Part shown: in pieces, positions 21,834 to 30,189 of the stretch
Position numbering within the stretch: the stretch's first letter is position 1
How the letters are laid out: every line of letters starts with the position of its first letter
DNA from: Dipteris shenzhenensis
Taxonomy: Eukaryota > Polypodiophyta > Polypodiopsida > Gleicheniales
Length of the DNA: 64,000 nucleotides
Strand: one strand, 5' to 3'
Assembly: GCA_047967505.1 (NCBI GenBank)
Contig: CM106538.1
Program-made: the position numbers and the translations under genes
Notes under the pieces: model-generated
Seen by the model: the letters and a program-made list of their open reading frames with translations, nothing else
Databases searched by the model: none
What the model was told of the DNA's origin: nothing

Positions 21834-22026
21834 TTGTGGAGTGTGCTGTGTGTGAGAAAGAGGCACAAAGAGAGCGCACTGACACAAGCAAGCAAGCTCC
21901 TATAAGCAGCACGGTGAGAGTGCGCGGACGGTAAGCCCACGCTGTCCAAGGGTCGAGGTCTTTTTCCTCCACGGTGGTGACCCTCCGAACACCATCGTCT
22001 GGATTCTGCATGATCGTGGAATTCAT
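19531..22026 (-). CDS. PSS1: Phosphatidylserine synthase, base-exchange type (5' half of gene, five exons)
   Basis: The product makes phosphatidylserine in the ER by exchanging the head group of an existing phospholipid for serine; it is an integral membrane protein. Five exons give 138 codons in a continuous frame with all introns GT-AG: 22026-21884, 21671-21606, 20010-19951, 19847-19757, 19585-19531. The N-terminus is [15 protein letters not shown], then the family signature [20 protein letters not shown] with the first membrane helix, [27 protein letters not shown] (second helix), [20 protein letters not shown] (third helix) and [17 protein letters not shown]. Known plant PSS1 proteins are over 400 residues, so two thirds are missing to the left. 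I chose ATG 22026 because upstream in-frame codons lack an ATG as far as I read. The call rests on remembered family motifs, but the fit of exon phases is strong. Confidence 0.9.
19757..19847 (-). CDS. PSS1: PSS1 exon 4
   Basis: 91 bases encoding [20 protein letters not shown] and VFLSFLLFQ, which include the conserved R-P-H-P-x-x-W-R-L-V-H-G motif of base-exchange PS synthases. The acceptor is TTTTACAG and the donor GTATTT. Confidence 0.92.
19951..20010 (-). CDS. PSS1: PSS1 exon 3
   Basis: 60 bases encoding the second membrane helix, [19 protein letters not shown]. The acceptor is ATGACAG and the donor GTAAGC. Confidence 0.9.
20011..21605 (-). other. PSS1 intron 2
   Basis: 1595 bp. It holds the tandem duplication at 20087-20390. 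It also has a 73-codon minus frame at 20628-20407 with several Cys ([13 protein letters not shown]) that I do not recognise and regard as chance or TE remnant. Confidence 0.8.
20087..20390. repeat. Tandem duplication in PSS1 intron 2
   Basis: GGCAATCAGTTCAAGAGCAT starts both copies (about 20086 and 20250), and both end with GTGGAGCTGACAAAATATAA. The copies are about 164 and 140 bases, differing by small deletions and substitutions. Confidence 0.88.
21606..21671 (-). CDS. PSS1: PSS1 exon 2
   Basis: 66 bases encoding [21 protein letters not shown], phase 2 on both sides. The donor is AG|GTAATA. The variable acidic/Ser loop after WASGAL is expected in the family. Confidence 0.85.
   Translation of the reverse strand: MGERSSASRCILRVWQRHKRV
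21672..21883 (-). other. PSS1 intron 1 with (GT)n tract
   Basis: 212 bp, donor GTCAGT, acceptor GGATGTAG. On the plus strand a (GT)n microsatellite fills about 21790-21832. In RNA sense it is (CA)n, a motif known to act as a splicing enhancer in some genes. Whether it matters here is unknown. Confidence 0.8.
21884..22026 (-). CDS. PSS1: PSS1 exon 1
   Basis: Codes 47 residues plus two bases (phase 2). It contains [12 protein letters not shown] and the start of the first helix. The donor is CTTGT|GTCAGT at 21883. Confidence 0.88.
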
Positions 22027-22800
22027 CTCTTCCCAAACGATACTGCTGCAAGAGCACAAGGAACGATCTCAAGCTGCTTCTTGCTGAGATTCCAGCCAAA
22101 TGTGCCTACATTCCTCGAACCTTCGGATCCATTTCTTGTTTCTTGCAGCTTCGCCTGATATATTTAATGATCTTTTGTCGAGTGGTCTGTCAGCCATGTA
22201 GCATCATCTTCGCGACAAGAAATCGAAATGTTTTTTTTATGTCGCCGACAATCTAAGTGCACACTGCACTGCGCGATTCTACAGAATTCAAAAAAAGCGG
22301 ATGATATATTTCATTTTCGATTGCGCACCGAGATACGCTGCCATTCTCTGCCCTTTTCACGTCTTGATTGTGCGGTGAAGTCCGTTCCAGAACTTGGGCG
22401 ATTGCAATTGCGAGTCCTTGCACTCCCCAGAATCCTAACTATTCCGGCAATCTACCAAACATATCAATTCTAAAAACGGACAAAACTACTCTTCTCATTC
22501 AGCAATCCAACAAAATCTGTCAACTCAACCCGTGACTCCCACTCTTCTGATCGATTCAGCGATCGTCTCTCTCTCTTGAGTCTTTCAATCCACGAGCGAT
22601 TTGTCAATCAAGATTTCTCACATTCTTGCTCATCTTCCACTGTAAATCAAGTTTCTCAAATTCTTGCTCATCTTCCATCTTCCACTGTCAAACAATCAAA
22701 TTCTTGCTCGTCTTCCAGCTCACAGATGTGAAATTCTCTCCAATTTTGTAGTGTTGGTATCTTAGTGTGCCACCTATTTGGCTTTCCAAAACAGAGAATA
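22027..22800 (-). promoter_or_regulatory. PSS1: Presumed 5' UTR and promoter region of PSS1
   Basis: Upstream of the PSS1 start. The sequence is moderately C/T-rich, with repeats of AATTCTTGCTCATCTTCCA near 22622-22700. No TATA box at a convincing distance could be assigned by eye. The role is inferred from position only. Confidence 0.35.
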
Positions 22801-24860
22801 AACCTGGTTCTTAATGGGAGAACATTCTCTAGGTACAAGAATAATCTTTTACAATATTATCTCTATAGAAGAGCATTATTCTAGCCTTTATCTTCAATCC
22901 CTTTCAATCTCTTTCTTCACACACTCAACACCTCCCGCACTTGAACGTCCCGAATCAATCTTTACCTTGAGTCCCTTCAATAGGTCTCACAGGTAGCAGC
23001 AGCAACAGGTGAATAAAAGCAAGGGAATGCCTAACCTCCTGAGCGGTAATTGTTCTGCTTTTGACAAGTCTTTAACTATGTTGGAGCATTCTAGTTATCT
23101 CACTTGCCTCCTTATCTTCTAAATATTTGCTCCATTGTTGGCATGTGGCATTCCACTTGTCACCAAGATGGAAGTCCTTTGTTTTTGGCATTAAGTTTGG
23201 TTTCAATGTTATCCCTTTCACCATGGGGATGGAATAGAATTACCAAAGTCACACCAATCTTTAACTAAGGAGACTTTCATGGGAATCGGCTAGCAACATC
23301 CATCTTGCCATGTAAAAGCAATTCTATTTGGCGGAATTTAATCTCAACATCTAAGAAACTCTCACAAGAGCACCGAGTGTGAATGGTATCATAAAAACCA
23401 AAAAGGGAAAAAATGATGCAATAGACGACTAGGCAACCAAATAGTATACAACAATCTATGCTCAAGCTTATAGCCCACATATCACCAATACTAATGGTAT
23501 GATAACACGAATGCTTGTGGGTACTGCCTTGTGAAGGACGTGAATTTTTTTCCCAAGAACTTAATGACAAACTAAATTTTGGAAAAAATTACCCATAAGT
23601 AAGTCACCTCATCCAAATGTATTACTTAGTATCATATTTAATATCATATGATGAACCTTATGACCCTATGATCAAACATTGTGTACATATAAAAATCAAT
23701 CCTTCATAGTAGAAACTACAAGATGTGATGCATCTAATATTTTTCTTCCTTAATTCTTGTCTACTCAATTGTGTTGCCATGAAAAATATGTTATATGTGG
23801 ATACTCTTTGAAAAATGTGCTATACCATAAGTAAATCTTTGAAAAATGCACTATACCATAAGTAGATCTTCAATGCATCGTGGTTTGATATACCTATGAG
23901 CTCATCGAAATACAAGGTACAAAGTTTAAAGGTAAAGGGGGAGGGAAGGAACGAGAAACCGAAGGGGGAAAGGGTAAAGGAAAGAAAAACTTGAGAATAC
24001 CAAACAAACCAACAAACCTCGTACCATACTTTGAATATTGGATGCTTGCAAGGTCTGGTGTTCGTCCCTAGTTGTGGAGAAGTGCTTGGAATGTGTGGAG
24101 GTGGTTCAAGGTTATGGAGGATCAGTACAAGGATGGGAGAAAAGAATGAAAGTGACATGATTCGAGATTGGGTTTTAGCTCTCGCACAACATCGATATTA
24201 TTGTCGAGAAAGCCTTACCATTACTTGGTGAGATTTTTTTGTGGGTATGGATTCGTTTTGAGGATAATAAACATGAAGGAAAACGAACCAATCATGCTAA
24301 TACAACATCAAATAGTATAACATTAAGAAATGTAACCTCAAAAGAGCTCTAGGGGGGAAATTTTGTTGTTATTTTTGTATATTGTGACAAAACATGGTCA
24401 TGTTACACAATGACTTTTCAAAAGAGACACAAAAAGCATGCTGTTTGAGCTTTTGGGAGCACTTATATTTGCAAAGACTGGTACCAAAACCCTTCCTTGG
24501 AATCAAAAAATATATTAGATAAGACAAATTTTCAAAACCTCTACAACATAGCCTTGTGTATACTAGCACAAGAGGTGTTAACGTGAACATAGAGCTCGCA
24601 TACTCAACACACAAAGTGATGAGGAGGAGAGAAGACACCAGCTTGTTGGCTATACAAAATGTACACTCTTCTCTCTTCTACCAAACAGATGAATATGATA
24701 TAATATACATTGAAATCTAATGTGGGTCACTCCATAAGGACTATTCAGACTTGTGACCCTTTTAGATTTCTCTATATTTGTATCCGTTACTCATGTATGC
24801 AGCATGTAAACATATTTCCTACCATACATACATGGATAATGACCAATCCAATGAGCTACA
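22801..24860. other. Unassigned sequence
   Basis: No recognisable gene in about 2 kb. At 23000-23590 the minus strand holds short open pieces with no family I know. The left end may include the LTR of the adjacent Copia-6, but I could not define it. Confidence 0.4.
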
Positions 24861-24861
24861 C

Positions 24862-26005
24862 TTTAACACTCTCTATATCACATAGAGAAAGACAAGTTTT
24901 GAACTTTTCAAACTTCTCATGAGGCAAGACCATTGTGAACAAACCCACTACAGGTCCTTAATCAAAAATCCACTCCAAGTCCTTGAACAATTTGTGAATT
25001 GGTACTTCGTCCACCGGATGTCGTATGAAATGGTAGTGGATGTCAATATGGTTTGACCTATCATGATCTTTTAGATTTTTTGCCAAGCCAATCGCACATG
25101 GTAGCATCATCTTGGGCTACATCAAGATCTTCCAAGTGCCTTTCAAGCTTAATTGCTTCATATGCATACCATGCAAGAGAAGTGTACTCAACCTATACTA
25201 TAGATAATGACACAGTTGCTTGCTTCTTGCTGGACCAAGACAAAATTTGTACATTCAACATGAATGTCTATCTTGAAATAGACTTCATTTAAGGCCACCT
25301 CCCCAACCTACATCATAGAACCCCTCATGCTATGGTTCTCCGTATGGACTCTCTTTCAGATATGCTAGTCTTGGTTCTCCCACTAAGGTATCGATGAATT
25401 GGTCACAAGCCCTATTGCATAGTAAGTATCAATGCCATCAAATCCATGAGCTTACCAATTTCTTATCGGTATAATGTAGGAGTTGGAAAATGATGAATTT
25501 TCCAACCCTTGTATGTTGTGCTCAATCTCTTAGAGGTATAACATCCAACATTCCAAATTTCTCCAATATAGAGTCAATGTACCTTGTTTGGCTAAAAAAT
25601 ATGCCTTCTTCTATTTGTTCTATCTCAAACCCAAAATACAATGCGAGATTCCTGAATCATGCATTTCAAACTACTTGCAAAGATTGACCTTGACCTCCTA
25701 GATCAAGTTGTTCCTGCTATAAGCTATGATGAGGTCATCCACATGGGAGTGTAATGATTCTGCATTTTTCTTTACATATGCTCCGTGATCAAGTTCAATT
25801 CTCTTGAACCCTTATTGCCTAAAATGTGTGTCAATCTTGTTGTGCCAAGCCCGTTGGGCTTGCTTGAGATAATAAAACTCCTTTCTCAATTTGCACGCTA
25901 AGTGCATAGGTCCTTTTTTCACAAACTATTCTACCTATTGCATATACACCTCTTCTTATTGCAGATCTCAATTAAGGAATTCAGACTTGACATCAATTAA
26001 ATGCA
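24862..26005 (-). pseudogene. Copia-6 reverse transcriptase and RNase H remnant
   Basis: On the minus strand: near 26000-25890 SEFLN-DLQ, EEVYMQ and LACKLRKEFYYLKQAQRAW (RT fingers/palm); near 25760-25720 HVDDLIIAYS, the Y-V-D-D box with Tyr changed to His; near 25240-25100 ATVSLS and EYTSLAWYAYEAIKLERHLE (RNase H); ending near 24920-24865 with MVLPHEKFEKFKTCLSLCDI, the Copia C-terminus. Frames change often. Gag, protease and integrase are absent; the right end runs into a CT microsatellite. Confidence 0.8.
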
Positions 26006-26174
26006 AGTCATAACCCCATACTACAAACAACAGAAAAAATAAGGTGAATTGTCTTCATCCTTATGACTAGGGCAAAAGTCTCCAAGCAAACAAGCATATC
26101 TGTTTGCCACCAATCTTGCCTTACACTTGTTCACATTAGGGGATGTTTTTTGGTGAGTGTGCCCTAAAATGGTG

Positions 26175-26175
<1 letters not shown>

Positions 26176-26237
<62 letters not shown>

Positions 26238-26257
26238 TCTCTCTTCTCTCTTTGAAT
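26176..26257. repeat. (CT)n microsatellite
   Basis: A CT tract from about 26176 to 26229, grading into TTCTCTC repeats. Confidence 0.95.
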
Positions 26258-26329
26258 GTCGATTCCCCTCTTTCTAATCTTGCATGTACTCTCTGTTCTT
26301 CTCAACTCCCCTTGTCCCTCTCTCACCCC

Positions 26330-26358
26330 CTATCCCCTCGTCCCCCCCGCCCCCCTGC

Positions 26359-26409
<51 letters not shown>

Positions 26410-26422
26410 CCTCCCTCCCGCT

Positions 26423-26482
<60 letters not shown>
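26330..26482. repeat. C-rich and (CT)n compound microsatellite
   Basis: Poly-C segments (near 26341 and 26360) alternate with (CT)n (26367-26404, 26430-26481) and (CCCT)n. The long frames across it on both strands are low-complexity artefacts. Confidence 0.95.
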
Positions 26483-26487
<5 letters not shown>

Positions 26488-26655
26488 ACATAATTGCAAG
26501 AGAAGGGTGCACGAAATCTCTTGAATATTTGTCTTTTGAAGAAGGTCAAGCTCTAACTATACAAATGATTAAAATAGGCATGTGGATAAACATAACCATT
26601 TTCTTAAGAGATTGGAGTGGTTTATAAGTATGATGTTGATCAATTATGGAAGTAG

Positions 26656-27010
26656 GCATTGTTGGAGGTGGTGGCCTTAACCCCTTGATTGAGCTAAGGG
26701 GAGCATGGTTTATTGGCGAGCGTCACGCTGCAGGGCATGTGGCATTGGTAGGATTTGACATGTGTGTGTCCCTCGTGGTCTTTGGTAAACGTGCTTCCCA
26801 AGTGGCATTTGGTGGCAGCTTGCGTTTGATTGGCCCATTGTGTTGACCAGTTGGTCATGTTTGTTTGCACCAGGGTTTGTCCACCACAAGGGAGTGTTGG
26901 ACATGGTGGCTTTCGACCCTCGATTGAACCTTGGATTGAGCCAAGGGGAGCACAGTTTATTGGCGAGCATTGTGTTATAGGACATGTGGCATTAGTGGGA
27001 TTTAAGCCAA
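26656..27010. repeat. Degenerate tandem duplication, unit about 235 bp
   Basis: A block with GATTGAGCTAAGGGGAGCA, TTTATTGGCGAGC and GGCATGTGGCATTGGTAGGA (26687-26760) recurs as GATTGAGCCAAGGGGAGCA, TTTATTGGCGAGC and GACATGTGGCATTAGTGGGA (26932-27002). No coding function is seen. Confidence 0.8.
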
Positions 27011-27404
27011 TAAGAAATAATGTGGCCCTAGTGGCCTTGAATATATTGTCTTGATTTTCCCCCTCTCTCTCATCCTTCCTGGGACCTTTTTGTGGGGAGA
27101 GAAAAGTATGTGTGGCTAGGAGGCAGTGGTTTGGGACACCCCACACTCGTTGGTGTCCTTGGGAGACACGTGGCAACAATGCAGACTGCAAATAGGCAAT
27201 GACTATACATTGCACCCTACCACTTGAAAGAAATCCAAGTAAGTTTTCTTTTTTGAAAATTTTACACATATACACAACCAAAAAAAAAACCCCTAAAAAA
27301 AGCTAACTTAAATTATACAAAAAGATTACCATGTGGCATTCAATCACCAAAATGCCATTAAGCAAGTTTTCTTCCAGGTGTCAAGTTTTTGCCAATCTTC
27401 GAAA

Positions 27405-27405
27405 T

Positions 27406-27469
<64 letters not shown>

Positions 27470-27516
27470 ATAACAATGACAAGAAAAACTCGTTTATTTC
27501 AAGGGGAATGTGACAA

Positions 27517-27561
<45 letters not shown>

Positions 27562-27670
27562 AATAACAATGATAAGAAAAATTAATCATGCAAACATACG
27601 TCATGTTTTTAAGACCAAACCCATCATGGGTACTTGCAATGTAAACTCTTTATTTCAATGGGAAAGTGAT

Positions 27671-27723
<53 letters not shown>

Positions 27724-27725
27724 AC

Positions 27726-27823
<98 letters not shown>

Positions 27824-27872
27824 ATAGTGCAATAACATGGACAAGAACAATTAATGGCTTATTTGATTGTGG

Positions 27873-27958
<86 letters not shown>

Positions 27959-28075
27959 CTAGTGCCATAACATTTGACAAGAAAGGCTATTAATTTATTT
28001 CAATAGGGGTGTGTGTAGTGCAATAATATGGACAAGAAAAATTAATGGTTTATTTGATAGTGCATACAAAAGGTT

Positions 28076-28107
<32 letters not shown>

Positions 28108-28223
28108 CTAGTGCCATAACATTGACAAGAAAGGCTATTAATTTATTTCAATAGGGGTGTGTGTAGTGCAATAATATGGACAAGAACAATTAATGGTTTA
28201 TTTGATAGTGCATACAAAAGGTT

Positions 28224-28266
<43 letters not shown>
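27405..28266. repeat. Cluster of (GA)n tracts alternating with a diverged unit
   Basis: At least eight (GA)n tracts are separated by short variants of AATAACATGGACAAGAAAAA followed by TTAATGGTTTATTTGATAG. Two neighbouring 149 bp units (27956 and 28105) are nearly identical, including GGCTATTAATTTATTTCAAT and GCATACAAAAGGTTTGG. It is a compound minisatellite grown by unit duplication. The last tract (28225-28266) is the tail of ORF1 unit B. Confidence 0.93.
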
Positions 28267-28268
<2 letters not shown>

Positions 28269-28310
28269 TATTAACGTCCACTGGAGACCAAAAGGTCTAT
28301 GGGACACCAA
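28262..28310 (-). other. 3' hairpin of ORF1 unit B
   Basis: In element sense: GTCCCAT, stem AGACC, loop TTTT, stem GGTCT (plus positions 28285-28298), then CCAGTGGACGTTAATAGAC and (TC)n. It matches LINE copies 2 and 3. Confidence 0.75.
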
Positions 28311-28434
28311 GAAACCCTCTAGTACATCTTCTTTAGGGAGGGCACATGGCAGCTCCCAAGGAGTGCAAACGCAACCCCTATTATTTTAGAGTACGTACAT
28401 AATAGTTTGAAAGAGTAAACATCCATAAATTAGT

Positions 28435-29196
28435 TTAAGACTGAGAGTCTTTTGGTTTTGATTTAAACTCTTTGATTAGGGCTACGCCTTCACGGTAAAC
28501 TGCCCATTTTCCATCCTTTCTGGCAGCCTTGACTTTAGCTAATTCAGTTGCCTTATTCTTGAGTTGAGCTTGTGTAAGCTCCTCTGCTATCCATACTTTG
28601 GTACCCTTCAACTTGTAAGATTGTCGAAGAAGCTTGATTCGCATATCTTTTGACTTCAGTGTAGCGATTGCATGACCTTTATAGTGCACAATAGAAGCTG
28701 GCCTAGAGTCGTCATCATCCTGCTCATCATCATCCACCCATTCAATGTTGGGCAATCTTGCTTTGATCTTTGTCAATATTTCACTATATGTGTCCTCCTC
28801 TTTGTACCAATCTTTTGGGAGTCCCCATATTCTAATCTTTAGTGCATTATCACATCTAGCTTCATGTTCTTTAATCTTTGCTTGAATATCAAACTTGCTT
28901 GCTTTGGTGTCCACTTCCACAGTCACTTCCTTCTTAGCAGTTTGGTGAACAAGATCTTTGACTGGAGGGACTGGTTGCAAAGTAGAGGGGGAATCCTTAC
29001 AAGATTTTATAGCCTCATCAATTACGGCCTACTTACCAGGCCCTTCCAAAATGTGAAGCTGAGCCTTTACTTCTACCAGTTTCAATCGTAGCTCTCTTAT
29101 TGCCTGGTGCAGATAAAAAATATGATCTTGTTGCCCAAGGATGGGTCATTTTGAACCTTTTTGTTGGTAATTCTGTGCATATGGAGACAGTGTCAT
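28435..29196 (-). pseudogene. LINE ORF1-like RNA-binding protein (copy B, nearly intact)
   Basis: Starts MTLSPYAQNYQQ at 29196. The last 181 codons (28980-28435) are open. Domains in order: helical segment (FYLHQAIRELRLKL; FDIQAKIKEHEARCDN), RRM-like NALKIRIWGLPKDWYKEED, an acidic loop (DDDEQDDDDS), HAIATLKSKDMRIKLLRQSY, and a C-terminal domain KVWIAEELTQAQLKNKATE then KVKAARKDGKWAVYREG. This fits L1 ORF1p (coiled coil, RRM, CTD). The damage seen is a stop near residue 16 to 18 and a TAG near 29032, so few changes separate it from a full frame of about 254 codons. Confidence 0.72.
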
Positions 29197-29221
29197 AATT
29201 GGTTGTCTATTGAACCCCCTA

Positions 29222-29275
29222 GCTTAACCTAACCCTCGAGTTGGGTTGGGGTTGGGGTTAGGGTTAGTGTGTTTG
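29222..29275. repeat. Telomere-like G-rich stretch
   Basis: GGGTTGGGGTTGGGGTTAGGGTTAG lies within the leader of ORF1 unit B. It is a short variant array, not a (TTTAGGG)n telomere, and has a counterpart at 14530-14590. Confidence 0.8.
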
Positions 29276-29620
29276 CTGCTATAGCTGAAGTAACTGCTGG
29301 CTGAGGCAAAGGGCTAACAGGTGGAGGGTTGCTAATGGGTTGTACGAACATAGAGGTACAGGCTGCTAAAGGAGAGGTATAGACTGTTGACGGAGAGGTA
29401 CGGTACAGACTGCTGACGGGTTGTATGGAGAGGTACAATAGGCTACTGACGGGCTACTAACAAAGAGGTATGGGCTACTATACGGAGGTTTACGGATGGG
29501 TTGTACGTAGACCTACATACATCAGACATAGAGTTATGTACGGACGGGTTGTATGGAGATTTACGGATGGGTTGCATAGAGAGTTATGTATGGAGAGAGA
29601 GCTACATACGTACAGATGGG
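29276..29620. repeat. Degenerate minisatellite
   Basis: Variants of GACGGGTTGTATGGAGAGGTAC recur about every 25-40 bases (for example 29390, 29412, 29540, 29570). No coding sense is seen. Confidence 0.7.
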
Positions 29621-29642
29621 GAGAGAGAGAGAGAGAGAGAGA

Positions 29643-29700
29643 GAAATAAAGTTTATTAAAGTCTTCAGAAGACCAAGGGGGGGTCTATGAGACTGTGAAA
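29643..29700 (-). other. 3' hairpin of LINE copy 3
   Basis: In element sense: AGTCTCAT, stem AGACC, 7 base loop, stem GGTCT (plus 29670-29686), then a second palindrome GTCTTCTGAAGAC sharing the 3' arm, TTTAATAAAC and the (TC)n tail. Confidence 0.75.
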
Positions 29701-30189
29701 ATCCTAGTACAAATGAGTTGTTGTGGTGGAGCTACTAAACGAGCATCCACAACAATGCAAAATGCAAAAAATGCAGAATGGTAATACTAAGTACAACATA
29801 GTCATGTCGGTGGTCGACTATATATCAATCTCATCATCATTGGGACATTAGGGTGGAGGAGGCAATGGAGGCATGAAATTGGTTATAGAGTGCTGTCGGC
29901 CACTTACGGGGGTGCGGCCCTAGCACGTCCTCCCTCCTAGTCATAGCTCTGCACCTAACAAGGGCTACAGTAACCCTTGTCGGTCGGGCTCCAACTCTAA
30001 ATAGGGAGGGGATATCCCCAAGTGTAATCTACATGTCAACCCTCTGTCTAAGTTGTCGGGTCACTGGCTCTGGGTCACGGTCATGTCGAGGCCTCATCTC
30101 GTGGGGGTCCATGTGATCTGGCTGAAAAAACTCCATGAGAGAGCTCTGATAGGGATCAGCCAAGGAAGAAGTCTGCTTCTATCTCTGTG

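Larger units (their letters stand above)
28225..29275 (-). mobile_element. LINE ORF1 unit B with 3' hairpin and (TC)n tail
   Basis: Homologous to unit A at 14520-15727, in minus orientation: C/A-rich leader (29275-29222), ORF1 gene (29196-28435), a 3' end with TGCACTCCTTGGGAGCTGCC, hairpin, then (TC)n (28266-28225). No ORF2 follows on the 3' side, where only the GA cluster and unrelated sequence are found. This supports an ORF1-only mobile unit. Confidence 0.72.

Noticed and set aside
26252-26627. Long overlapping frames rich in Ser-Leu-Pro or Glu-Arg around the CT tracts
   Set aside because: They translate (CT)n/(GA)n and poly-C; no domain, and open on both strands for compositional reasons.
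26694-27281. 195-codon minus frame
   Set aside because: Lies over the degenerate tandem duplication, with repeated text inside the frame and no recognisable domain.
27389-27980. Arg-Glu and Ser-Leu repeat proteins of 118-148 codons
   Set aside because: Microsatellite translation only.
29222-29275. Interstitial telomere array
   Set aside because: Only two exact GGGTTAG words; the stretch is part of a leader shared with the unit at 14530 and not (TTTAGGG)n.
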